From CAZAMI01 sp964627805 (GTDB lineage Archaea > Thermoproteota > Thermoprotei_A > Sulfolobales > NBVN01), in the NCBI GenBank assembly GCA_964627805.1, contig CAZVLA010000035.1:1-40807 (forward strand): 40,807 bases of DNA. Reading direction: 5' to 3'. A program made the translations under genes and the position numbers. Positions 30,130 through 37,792 of this stretch are shown here, piece by piece (position 1 is the first letter of the stretch; each line of letters begins with the position of its first letter). The notes beneath the pieces were generated by a model. It had not been told where the DNA came from, made no database searches, and saw nothing but the letters and a program-made list of their open reading frames with translations.

Positions 30130-31269
30130 TTAGAGAGCCTTAAACTGCATATACCACTTATCATACACTGAGATTATCTCCTTATTAACACTTGGTTTCC
30201 TCTCCTTAATAGCCTCCATAAAGTCCTCCCAAGTAACTGGCCTAACCTCACCTACACCACCGTACTTATCAAATAACTCATTAACAGCTCTCAAATGAGC
30301 GGCCACTACAATGTCCTTTATATCGCTTGCCGTATAACCATCAAGTACCTTCGCCAACTCCTCTAAATTCACGTCGTCAGCTAATTTTATTTTCTTAGTG
30401 TACATCTTAAGTATCTGAAGCCTAGCATTGTAGTCAGGGAGTCTAACGTAGATCCTCTTCTGAAATCTCCTTATGAATGCTTGATCCAGCTTCCAAGGCT
30501 TGTTAGTAGCGGCTATTACGTATATGAAGTGCTTAGCGTTCTTACTCTGAAGCCCATCCATTTCCTTCAAGAACTGATTCCTAACCCTAACCTCGCCACC
30601 TACCTCATTAGAGAATACACCTAATAGTGAATCGACCTCATCAATGAATATTATGACGGGCTTACCCTCCCTGGATATCTCCCTAGCCTTACGGAATATA
30701 GCAGCTACCTTCTTCTCAGCCTCACCCAACCACTTAGACATGATATTAGCTGCGTCAACTTGAATGAACACTCCATCAATCTCATTAGCGACCGCAGCTG
30801 CTAATAAGGTCTTACCGCATCCAGGAGGTCCAAAGAGTAGTATACCTCTAGGCCACCCTAAGGGGAAGAGGTCAGGCCTCTTAGTTGGGTATACTATAGC
30901 CTCCTTAATAGCCCTTTTAGCATCCTCTAAGTCAGCTATGTCGTCAAAAGTTACGTCGGGCTTCTCGGTAAGTATTAAGTCGTCAATATCGATACCGTCA
31001 CCCCCGCTCTCGCTCTTCCCGTAAGCCGGTATTAGGAATGATCCCCTAAACCTCTCAAGATCCTTAATTCTCTTCTCGTACTGCTTAATCCACTCCTTAT
31101 ATACGTGGGCTAAACCATTATCTGGGTACAGCTTAATTATCTTCTTAAGCACCTTAACAGCTTCTCTGTAATACTTTATAGCCTCACCTATGTTACCCTC
31201 CCTATCATGCATAACGGCTTGTATAGCATAGTGTCTCGCTAATCCCTCTAAGTAATTAAGTGAGGACAT
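30130..31269 (-). CDS. cdvC: Cell division AAA ATPase CdvC (Vps4-like)
   Basis: CdvC disassembles and remodels ESCRT-III-like CdvB filaments during cell division. The 379-residue product begins with an MIT domain of three helices (about 1-75). The AAA module has Walker A Gly-Pro-Pro-Gly-Cys-Gly-Lys-Thr near 148-155, Walker B Ile-Ile-Phe-Ile-Asp-Glu-Val-Asp near 206-213, and Arg-Arg-Phe-Gln-Lys-Arg with the arginine fingers near 267-272. A Vps4-type C-terminal helix ends it. The 61-base gap after cdvB contains a TATTTTAAATA box (about 31312-31322), so cdvC probably also has its own promoter. Confidence 0.96.
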   Translation of the reverse strand: MSSLNYLEGLARHYAIQAVMHDREGNIGEAIKYYREAVKVLKKIIKLYPDNGLAHVYKEWIKQYEKRIKDLERFRGSFLIPAYGKSESGGDGIDIDDLILTEKPDVTFDDIADLEDAKRAIKEAIVYPTKRPDLFPLGWPRGILLFGPPGCGKTLLAAAVANEIDGVFIQVDAANIMSKWLGEAEKKVAAIFRKAREISREGKPVIIFIDEVDSLLGVFSNEVGGEVRVRNQFLKEMDGLQSKNAKHFIYVIAATNKPWKLDQAFIRRFQKRIYVRLPDYNARLQILKMYTKKIKLADDVNLEELAKVLDGYTASDIKDIVVAAHLRAVNELFDKYGGVGEVRPVTWEDFMEAIKERKPSVNKEIISVYDKWYMQFKAL

Positions 31270-31330
31270 GTTCTACACCCTCACTAACTTTAGGCTTTAC
31301 TAAGCTGAACTGTTATTTAAAATACTTACC

Positions 31331-32200
31331 TTAAAACATAATCTTATTCTGCTCCCTAAGCCTGTATAAGGCAGCTAATACCTCACTCTTCTCGATATTT
31401 AATCTCTGAGCAGCGTCTGATACGTCAATGAAGCCTCCATGGGATACTATGTACTCAAGCACCTTCCTATCGATTTCCTCTGGACTGAGCTTCCTGCCCG
31501 GCCTCCTCACTTTAGGCTTACCCACACTCACACCTACTAACTGACTTATCCTCTTCTCCTCACCAACGTGCTTGGCACTTGGTGGCGGTACTATTAGGTT
31601 TATGGGTATGTCGGGGAGTTGCTTAGATATGTTCTCCTCAACAGCTGATTCTATCTTCTTAAGTAGCTTCTTGGCCTCTGGTGTAGCGTATATTACGTCC
31701 TCAGTCTTAACATCAACATCTGTCGTCTCAGTAATTACCCTCCTAGCCTCAGTAACTAACGTGTCTAAGTTCATGGCTAGTGAGGGCATCACGTCCTTAA
31801 CGTAGTCCCTAGTAGCTACTAACACACCGGTAATCTCACCTAGTACCGTAGGTATGTTAGATACGTTCTCCAGAGTTTCTAACCTTAGCTTGACCTGTTC
31901 AATAGCCTTAGCTGACACCTCTAACTTCTTAATCATTTTCTTAACTTCAGCTACTTCGTTAGCGTAGATTAACGCCCTATCACGCTCACCCCTGTATATA
32001 GCCGCTAGCATCATCTTCCTTAATTCGTTATACCTACCCCTAAGCCTTAACACACCACTTTTAATCTCGCCTAACGCAGTGTCTATCCTAGCTATTAATA
32101 TAGTAAGTAATTTTCTCCTATCCAACCTCTCCTTAGGTCTGATACCGAATATCCTAACGAACCAACCACCACCGCTTCTTCCCAAAATAAGTGGTGGCAC
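31331..32200 (-). CDS. cdvB: ESCRT-III-like division protein CdvB
   Basis: CdvB forms the division ring filament at mid-cell. The 289-residue product has an ESCRT-III core (about 15-205) with the basic first helix Arg-Ile-Asp-Thr-Ala-Leu-Gly-Glu-Ile-Lys and long charged helices. A proline-rich MIM2-like stretch follows near 206-213 (Ile-Val-Pro-Pro-Pro), expected to bind the MIT domain of CdvC. A C-terminal winged helix (about 232-289) is the part known to bind CdvA. The GTG start at 32200 follows a GGGGGTG site, 33 bases after cdvA. Confidence 0.95.
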   Translation of the reverse strand: MPPLILGRSGGGWFVRIFGIRPKERLDRRKLLTILIARIDTALGEIKSGVLRLRGRYNELRKMMLAAIYRGERDRALIYANEVAEVKKMIKKLEVSAKAIEQVKLRLETLENVSNIPTVLGEITGVLVATRDYVKDVMPSLAMNLDTLVTEARRVITETTDVDVKTEDVIYATPEAKKLLKKIESAVEENISKQLPDIPINLIVPPPSAKHVGEEKRISQLVGVSVGKPKVRRPGRKLSPEEIDRKVLEYIVSHGGFIDVSDAAQRLNIEKSEVLAALYRLREQNKIMF

Positions 32201-32233
32201 CTACACCCCCTCCCCTCATTGAGGCTTAGTTAA

Positions 32234-32941
32234 TTAGGTCTCAACTACCTGTACCTGTATGGGTGCACTTACCTCCTGAGGTGCTGACTGCTCCTTATGA
32301 GCAGGTACGGCCCTCACCTTAGGTTCTGATACGTCGGACTCTAACTTCGCTATTATCTCGAGGTGCTTCTCAACATCCTTCTTCTCATCAACGTTCCTCA
32401 TCTTAGAAGTCCTTAAGTACTCAATAGCTGACTTATAGGGTGTCTCACCAACTTCATTGCTCATGTATAGCACCATTAGGTTTGCCATAGCCTTCTCGAT
32501 CCTAATTATCTTATCCTCTAACTCACCAACCCTCTTCCTTAGTACCTCCTTAATCTTCCTTACATCTTCCTTAACCTTCTTAAACTCAAACTCTAACTTC
32601 TTCTTAATCTCTGAGTATGCGTGACCTGGAATCATGCCTTTTGAGTATAGCTCCTCAACAGCTCTCATCCTCCTCCTTACCCTATCTAACTTATTCTCAA
32701 CATCTAGTGCCCAAATCTTCCACTCAGCTAACACTACTAACCCGTCTGGTGTAAGCTTAAGACCCTCAGCCTTAACCTTCTTCATTTCGTATTCGTTGAG
32801 AGCTATCTCAACAGACTCAACCTCCCCTGATGCATTAGTGTAAGCGGTTAGGATCTTACCAACTATCCTGCCATACTCATCCTTTACGTTCTGCCCTAAG
32901 AACTTCTCAATCTGATCTATGGTCAGTACCATACCCTTCAC
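32234..32941 (-). CDS. cdvA: Cell division protein CdvA
   Basis: CdvA recruits CdvB to the membrane in crenarchaeal cell division. The 235-residue product has an N-terminal PRC-barrel-like domain (Gly-Gln-Asn-Val-Lys-Asp-Glu-Tyr-Gly-Arg-Ile-Val-Gly-Lys near 15-28), a long central coiled coil (about 75-160), and a variable Pro/Gln/Val-rich C-terminus. The final residues end in a hydrophobic strand that may be the CdvB-binding motif. The GTG at 32941 is listed; an ATG three codons later at 32932 is equally likely. A GCTTTTTAAG box near 32970-32980 is its promoter. Confidence 0.94.
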   Translation of the reverse strand: MKGMVLTIDQIEKFLGQNVKDEYGRIVGKILTAYTNASGEVESVEIALNEYEMKKVKAEGLKLTPDGLVVLAEWKIWALDVENKLDRVRRRMRAVEELYSKGMIPGHAYSEIKKKLEFEFKKVKEDVRKIKEVLRKRVGELEDKIIRIEKAMANLMVLYMSNEVGETPYKSAIEYLRTSKMRNVDEKKDVEKHLEIIAKLESDVSEPKVRAVPAHKEQSAPQEVSAPIQVQVVET

Positions 32942-32965
32942 CGCATAATTACTCTAGGCTTAAGC

Positions 32966-33030
32966 GTATCTTAAAAAGCCTCTGTCATATAACGCGTTAT
33001 TACCTAATTAAGAACACTATTAATAAATTT
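32966..33030. promoter_or_regulatory. Divergent promoters of cdvA and enolase
   Basis: On the minus strand a CTTTTTAAG-type box around 32971-32980 should start cdvA transcription a few bases before its start codon. On the plus strand TTAATAAA at 33020-33027 should start enolase transcription near 33049, ten bases before its ATG. The two boxes are about 45 bases apart, close enough to influence each other. Confidence 0.5.
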
Positions 33031-33058
33031 CACCTTGATTTTCTTGTGGGGTAGTACT

Positions 33059-34336
33059 ATGGATTTCGACATAGTTAGTGTTAAGGCCTTACAGGTAATT
33101 GACTCTAGGGGGAACCCTACGGTTGAGGTAGTAGTAGTTACTGAGGGTGGAGGAGTCGGTAAGGCAATAGCACCTGCGGGGGCTTCTAGGGGTAAGTTAG
33201 AAGCTATTGACTTAAGGGATGGTGGTAAGGCGTATGGAGGTATGGGTGTTACGAAGGCTGTTGAAGCAGTTAATAAGTACATAGCACCAGCTATTGAGGG
33301 TATGGACTCATCAAGGTATAGGGAGGTTGATAGGAAGATAATTGAGGTTGACGGAACACCGAATAAGTCTAGACTAGGTGGTAACGCTACAACAGCAACT
33401 TCCTTAGCAGTGATAAATGCAGCTGCAGACACTGCAGGTATACCCCTATTTGAGTTCTTAGGTGGTAGGAGGGCTAGAACCTTACCGACACCAATGATGA
33501 ACATAATCAATGGAGGTGCTCACGCAGGTAATGAATTAAGTATTCAGGAGTTCATGATAGTACCTGTAGGTGCTGATAAATTCTCAGAGGCCTTAAGAAT
33601 AGCTATTGAGGTCTATAAAGAGCTACGTAAGTACCTAAAGAGTAAGTATGGAGCATTAGCTATTAACGTAGGTGATGAAGGCGGATTCGCACCACCTATG
33701 AAGCTAACTAGGGAAGCTCTAGATGCTCTAGTCAACGCCATTAAATCAGCTGGCTACGTACCTGGTACAGATGTTGTACTAGCGATTGACGCTGCGGCTT
33801 CCCAATTCTTTAGGAACGGTAAGTACTTAATTGATGGGAAGGAACTGGAACCTTCAGAATTACTTGAGATGTACGTTGAGTTAGTTAATGAGTACCCAAT
33901 AAAGAGTATAGAGGATCCATTCTCCGAGGATCAGCCGGAGATGTTTAAGGAGTTAAGAAGTAAGTTAGGAGGTAAGGCGGTAATCATAGCTGATGACTTG
34001 ACCGTAACTAGGCTAGATAGGGTTAGTGAGTTATTCGGTAATGAATGCTTTGACGGTGTGATAGTTAAGATAAATCAGGTAGGTACGTTCTCAGAAGCTG
34101 AGGACGTAATTAGGTTCATGCTAAGGAGAGGTGGTAGGGCTATAATTAGTCATAGGAGTGGTGAGACTGAGGACGTCAGTATAGCTCATATAGCAGTAGC
34201 TTACGAAACAGGACTGATAAAGACTGGAGCTCCAGCTAGGGGTGAGAGGACGGCTAAGTATAATGAATTACTGAGGATAGAGGATTACTTAGGTAGTGAT
34301 GCTGAGTTTCTAGGACTAAAATCCATCTTAAGGTAG
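33059..34336 (+). CDS. eno: Enolase (phosphopyruvate hydratase)
   Basis: Enolase interconverts 2-phosphoglycerate and phosphoenolpyruvate in glycolysis and gluconeogenesis. The 425-residue product has Ile-Asp-Ser-Arg-Gly-Asn-Pro-Thr-Val-Glu-Val near 14-24, the metal ligands in Ile-Asp-Ala-Ala and Ser-Ile-Glu-Asp-Pro-Phe, the catalytic Lys in Ile-Val-Lys-Ile-Asn-Gln-Val-Gly-Thr near 337-345 and Ser-His-Arg-Ser-Gly-Glu-Thr-Glu-Asp near 368-376. I choose the ATG at 33059 over a TTG eight codons upstream because of the GTGGGGTAG site and TATA spacing. It ends nine bases inside the converging small membrane gene. Confidence 0.96.
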   Translation: MDFDIVSVKALQVIDSRGNPTVEVVVVTEGGGVGKAIAPAGASRGKLEAIDLRDGGKAYGGMGVTKAVEAVNKYIAPAIEGMDSSRYREVDRKIIEVDGTPNKSRLGGNATTATSLAVINAAADTAGIPLFEFLGGRRARTLPTPMMNIINGGAHAGNELSIQEFMIVPVGADKFSEALRIAIEVYKELRKYLKSKYGALAINVGDEGGFAPPMKLTREALDALVNAIKSAGYVPGTDVVLAIDAAASQFFRNGKYLIDGKELEPSELLEMYVELVNEYPIKSIEDPFSEDQPEMFKELRSKLGGKAVIIADDLTVTRLDRVSELFGNECFDGVIVKINQVGTFSEAEDVIRFMLRRGGRAIISHRSGETEDVSIAHIAVAYETGLIKTGAPARGERTAKYNELLRIEDYLGSDAEFLGLKSILR

Positions 34337-34573
34337 GAGAACAGCAATCCCTAATAGCGCTGCACCAGTTACTAGCATAGCTAGGGCTAAATGCTTAATT
34401 TTCATATTACCAATAAGCCTTCCCAACTTCACTAAGCCGTATATTGCGTATGCTCCACACACTATACCTATTAGTACTAAGCCAGTAACGGCTAACACAC
34501 TTGCTGATCCAGGGCCTAGGTGTACCCAGCTAAGTAGGTGGTCGATTAAACCCTTAATTACCTCTACACCCAC
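34328..34573 (-). CDS. Small membrane protein with two to three hydrophobic segments
   Basis: The 81-residue product is not recognised. A short amphipathic start (Val-Ile-Lys-Gly-Leu-Ile-Asp-His) is followed by membrane segments near 24-47 (Val-Leu-Ala-Val-Thr-Gly-Leu-Val-Leu) and 60-80 (His-Leu-Ala-Leu-Ala-Met-Leu-Val). A basic loop Lys-Leu-Gly-Arg lies between them. The GTG at 34573 follows GGTGG. The gene's 3' end overlaps that of enolase by nine bases. Small two-helix proteins like this occur as accessory subunits of many membrane complexes, so no function is proposed. Confidence 0.6.
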   Translation of the reverse strand: MGVEVIKGLIDHLLSWVHLGPGSASVLAVTGLVLIGIVCGAYAIYGLVKLGRLIGNMKIKHLALAMLVTGAALLGIAVLLP

Positions 34574-34686
34574 TGCTAACCACCGTAAGGTATGTTAGCC
34601 TAATTACTTGTTTAAAAATACGCAGGCAATCAGTAAGTTATTAATACCCGAGGATAGGATATTACCTCCTCTGCGACTTATTTAAA

Positions 34687-34740
34687 TGGATGATGAGGGT
34701 TAAAAGCGATGATTAATGATTGGGAGCTGGGTGCTGACCG
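34687..34740 (+). ncRNA. Candidate C/D box sRNA (weaker internal boxes)
   Basis: C (ATGATGA, 34690-34696) is a perfect match to RUGAUGA. A 12-base guide leads to a degenerate D' (ATGA, 34709-34712). After three bases comes C' (ATGATTG, 34716-34722), an 11-base guide, and a perfect D (CTGA, 34734-34737). TGG before C and CCG after D can pair. The D guide is complementary to CACCCAGCUCC and the D' guide to CGCUUUUAACCC; targets unknown. It lies in a 264-base space between two genes that read away from each other, where no protein gene fits. Confidence 0.55.
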
Positions 34741-34837
34741 TTCTTGATGGAGTTAATTAGTTCCGTAAACACTTAAGTCACACATAATTAATAACCCTTA
34801 TTTACTCCCTCTGCACACATCTAATTAGTGATTATGT

Positions 34838-35137
34838 ATGGTTAAGTGCCCACGTTGCGGTACGGACGTTAAGCCAGAGAAGACGTGGCAGTTAGTAGCG
34901 CCTCTACCCGATGCTGAAGGTAGGGTAACGATCATAGTTATGGGTTCCTTTAAATGCCCTAGCTGCGGGTATAGGTGGAGAGGTAAGGTATCAAAAATTA
35001 AGGTGGGCCCTGAAGGAGAGGTTGAGATGGAGGGTAAGGGCAGGAGGAGACGTAAGAAGAAGGAGGAACGCAAGGAGAGTAGGGGAGGTAAGGTAATTGA
35101 GGTTGATATATCAGATATTCTTGAGGAGGAGTTATGA
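34838..35137 (+). CDS. Zinc-ribbon protein with basic C-terminal tail
   Basis: The 99-residue product begins with Cys-Pro-Arg-Cys-Gly at residues 4-8 and has a second pair Cys-Pro-Ser-Cys-Gly-Tyr near 40-45, forming a zinc ribbon of the type seen in RNA polymerase subunits and transcription factors. After it comes a beta segment and then a run of Lys/Arg/Glu (about 68-85) and an acidic end. The role is unknown; RNA or DNA contact is likely. A CTTATTTAC box at 34797-34805 places transcription about nine bases before the ATG. The stop overlaps the signal peptidase start by four bases. Confidence 0.7.
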   Translation: MVKCPRCGTDVKPEKTWQLVAPLPDAEGRVTIIVMGSFKCPSCGYRWRGKVSKIKVGPEGEVEMEGKGRRRRKKKEERKESRGGKVIEVDISDILEEEL

Positions 35138-35619
35138 ACACGAGCGAAGTAGGTGTAAGCAGTAAACATAAGAGATTCGCTGTCCTTACGTCATCGAATA
35201 CATACCTAATAATAAACATAGTGTTAGCTACACTCATAGTTATAGTAATTGTAGCTATATTGTCAGGGACGGTAATGCTAGCAGTTGTTGAGGGCATATC
35301 AATGGAACCCCTACTACAGACAGGTGATGTAGTCGTAGTAATCAAGACCTCACCAACCCACATTAGGGTAGGTGATGTAATTGTTTATCACAGATACGGG
35401 GGAGGTTTCATAATACATAGGGTGATTGAGATAAAGAAGTTAGGAACTGCGAGTAATGGGCTCGTTTTTATAACTAAAGGGGATAATAACCCCTACCCTG
35501 ACCCTCCCGTACTTGCTAATCAAGTGGTGGGTAAGGTATTGAGTGTAGGTGATTCCGTTATTAAGATACCGGCCTTGGGGATAATATCACTCTGGTTTAA
35601 GTCCCTTCTCCATCATTAG
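35134..35619 (+). CDS. Signal peptidase I (Sec11-like)
   Basis: This peptidase removes signal peptides from exported proteins. The 161-residue product has one N-terminal membrane segment (about 28-53), the catalytic serine in Glu-Gly-Ile-Ser-Met-Glu-Pro near 55-61, the archaeal and eukaryotic-type catalytic histidine in Ile-Ile-His-Arg-Val near 94-98 in place of lysine, and Thr-Lys-Gly-Asp-Asn-Asn near 115-120. It overlaps the zinc-ribbon gene at its start (ATGA) and topA at its end by 33 bases, reading against it. Confidence 0.9.
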   Translation: MNTSEVGVSSKHKRFAVLTSSNTYLIINIVLATLIVIVIVAILSGTVMLAVVEGISMEPLLQTGDVVVVIKTSPTHIRVGDVIVYHRYGGGFIIHRVIEIKKLGTASNGLVFITKGDNNPYPDPPVLANQVVGKVLSVGDSVIKIPALGIISLWFKSLLHH

Positions 35620-37611
35620 CTCTAATACATCCCTACATAACGAGCCTAATGAAGAGAGTTTAATCACTTGATTGTAGAACCCGGTAAAGTCTACACCTAA
35701 CCTCTTCTTCCACTCCTTGAATGCCTTAACGATATTGTCGTACGCCATCTTATGTAGCTCACAAAGTTTAATTCCATTAACTTCATACTTACTTAATCTC
35801 CAACATAACGCGCACTTACTTAATGAGTCACCAATACCTGCTGCCCTCCTTAAGTAGCTGATGTCGTTGCCCCTAACCTTAACTCTTAACTCAAGGAGTC
35901 TAGGCTCCAATACCTCACGGGCCTTCCTAACTACCTCCTCCCTACTAATCCTACCTAACCTAACATTCTCTAAGAACCTCTCAAACTCCCTAGTCAATTC
36001 AATACTAGTTAACTCATTAAATAAGTTACTTAGCACATTAGCTACTAAAGCACCTAACTCAGTTACTTCGATTCCTCCGGATTTACCTCTTAAGTAGCCA
36101 CGCTTGAAGAGTATTTCGATAATGTCGGCCCTAGTAGCTTCAGTACCTATACCTACATTCTCCATCCATTTTAGTAGAGTGGTTTTCGTGTACTTAGGTG
36201 GTGGTTTAGTGTATACCCTTAATACCCTAACGACTTTAACGGGTACCTTATCACCTATCCTTAGCATGGGTAGCCTTCTCTGCGATAAGGTAGTGAATGG
36301 GTATGCCTTAAGCCATTCACTACGTATGATTACTTGCCCACTTAAGGAGTATCTAAGTCGTTTATAACAAAACTCGTACTTCCTAATGCTTACTAAAGCC
36401 TCATTATAGAATGAGGATAAGTACCTACGCACTATTAAGTCGTAAAGCTTACGATGTTTAGCATCTAACTTACGGGGTATGGTACCTGTGGGGTAAATTG
36501 CTGGGTGCGCTGGATCCTCCTTACTCCCCTCCCTGGGTCTTAAGTATGGTTTCTTCAGTAACTCATTGATTAACTCCCTATACTCACTAATTGATGCAAG
36601 TGACATTAATATCCTCCTATTGTCTAAGGTAAGTGGTAACTTCTGCGAATTAGTTCTTGGGTAACTAATTAATCCGTCAAGGTAAAGATCCTCAGCTATC
36701 CTTAAGGTCTCGGCTGGTGATAAACCTAAAACTCTAGAAGCCTCAACCTGTAGGTCAGGTAGGTTAAATGGTGGTGGGGGACTTAATTTCTTGGTTATTG
36801 ACTCTGCTTTAACTACTCTTAAGTAACCTAATGACTTAAGCTCCTTGGCTAAGGCCTTGGCAGTTTCTACGTTAGGTATTGGTTCATACATGGGTTCCAG
36901 CTTGAACTCCTTACCATCAATTATTACCGATACACTTAATGTGAATGATATTAATGGTACGAAGGTATTCCTTTCGATACACCTTCTATACGCCTCAACG
37001 AGGGTCGGTGACTGTACCCTACCAGCACTTAATGCTTTTTTACCGTAATTCCCTAACTTCCTAGCTACGTCAGTTACTGCTCTACTTACGTTAATACCCC
37101 AGATCCAGTCGAGCTCATGCCTGCATAAACCAGCCTCGATCATCTCCCAATCAAGAGGTCTTAACCTTAAGAAAGCTCTCCTAAGCTCATCTCTAGTTAA
37201 TGATGAGAATTTAGCTCTTAATGCTCTGGAGGGGTCCCCGAAATTCTTTATTATCAAGTAACCTATGACTGATCCCTCTATATCGTAGTCGCAAGCATTA
37301 ACGAATTTATAAGCACCCCTAGATAACTTACTAATCGCGGTGTAGAACTTCTTAAGGAAGCTAGAACCCCTCTCAACCTCCCACCTAGGTACCCAGTAAT
37401 AATTAAATACAGGATAACCATGCTCTGAGGTCTTCAATGAGAAAAGATGCCCTGCAGTAGGTATTACCACATAGTACTCACCATTAAATAAGCCATACCA
37501 GTAAGGTATACCAGAGATCTTACCCTTACCTCTTAAACCTAGGGCATTGGCTATCTTAGCTGCCGCCTTAGGTTTCTCAGCAATGACTAGTACATACCTC
37601 CTAGGTAACAT
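35587..37611 (-). CDS. topA: DNA topoisomerase IA (TopA / topoisomerase III type)
   Basis: This enzyme relaxes or decatenates DNA by passing one strand through a transient 5'-phosphotyrosine break. The 674-residue product has a TOPRIM domain starting Val-Leu-Val-Ile-Ala-Glu-Lys-Pro-Lys-Ala-Ala near 7-17 and Asn-Ala-Cys-Asp-Tyr-Asp-Ile-Glu-Gly near 105-113. The active tyrosine lies in Gly-Leu-Ile-Ser-Tyr-Pro-Arg-Thr-Asn-Ser near 312-321. A C-terminal Cys-x2-Cys...Cys-x2-His group (about 595-615) may bind zinc. Start ATG at 37611. No reverse gyrase helicase part is fused to it. Confidence 0.94.
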   Translation of the reverse strand: MLPRRYVLVIAEKPKAAAKIANALGLRGKGKISGIPYWYGLFNGEYYVVIPTAGHLFSLKTSEHGYPVFNYYWVPRWEVERGSSFLKKFYTAISKLSRGAYKFVNACDYDIEGSVIGYLIIKNFGDPSRALRAKFSSLTRDELRRAFLRLRPLDWEMIEAGLCRHELDWIWGINVSRAVTDVARKLGNYGKKALSAGRVQSPTLVEAYRRCIERNTFVPLISFTLSVSVIIDGKEFKLEPMYEPIPNVETAKALAKELKSLGYLRVVKAESITKKLSPPPPFNLPDLQVEASRVLGLSPAETLRIAEDLYLDGLISYPRTNSQKLPLTLDNRRILMSLASISEYRELINELLKKPYLRPREGSKEDPAHPAIYPTGTIPRKLDAKHRKLYDLIVRRYLSSFYNEALVSIRKYEFCYKRLRYSLSGQVIIRSEWLKAYPFTTLSQRRLPMLRIGDKVPVKVVRVLRVYTKPPPKYTKTTLLKWMENVGIGTEATRADIIEILFKRGYLRGKSGGIEVTELGALVANVLSNLFNELTSIELTREFERFLENVRLGRISREEVVRKAREVLEPRLLELRVKVRGNDISYLRRAAGIGDSLSKCALCWRLSKYEVNGIKLCELHKMAYDNIVKAFKEWKKRLGVDFTGFYNQVIKLSSLGSLCRDVLELMMEKGLKPE

Positions 37612-37763
37612 AACCCTTGAGCTCCCCTCTAAATTAGCTTAGAGTAATTAAGAGGTATTTTAAGTGATTTAGGACTTAAACTAGGTAGAGCCTATGTCAA
37701 GGTAAGGAAACATAAGAGTAAGTTCTGCGTATTAAGTGATGTAAAATACTTAGTTAGCTAATT

Positions 37764-37771
37764 AGTTTAAC
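37764..37771 (+). promoter_or_regulatory. TATA-like box for the permease-nucleotidyltransferase gene
   Basis: AGTTTAAC has its centre about 26 bases before the GTG at 37793, so the transcript is predicted to be leaderless. This also supports GTG 37793 as the start. Confidence 0.45.
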
Positions 37772-37792
37772 CAGTAATACTGGGTGTAAGTA

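Noticed and set aside
33004..33510. 168-residue minus-strand open frame
   Set aside because: It is the antisense shadow of the 5' half of the enolase gene.
34825..35363. Minus-strand open frames over the zinc-ribbon and signal peptidase genes
   Set aside because: They are antisense to two coupled genes with recognisable cysteine pairs and catalytic residues.
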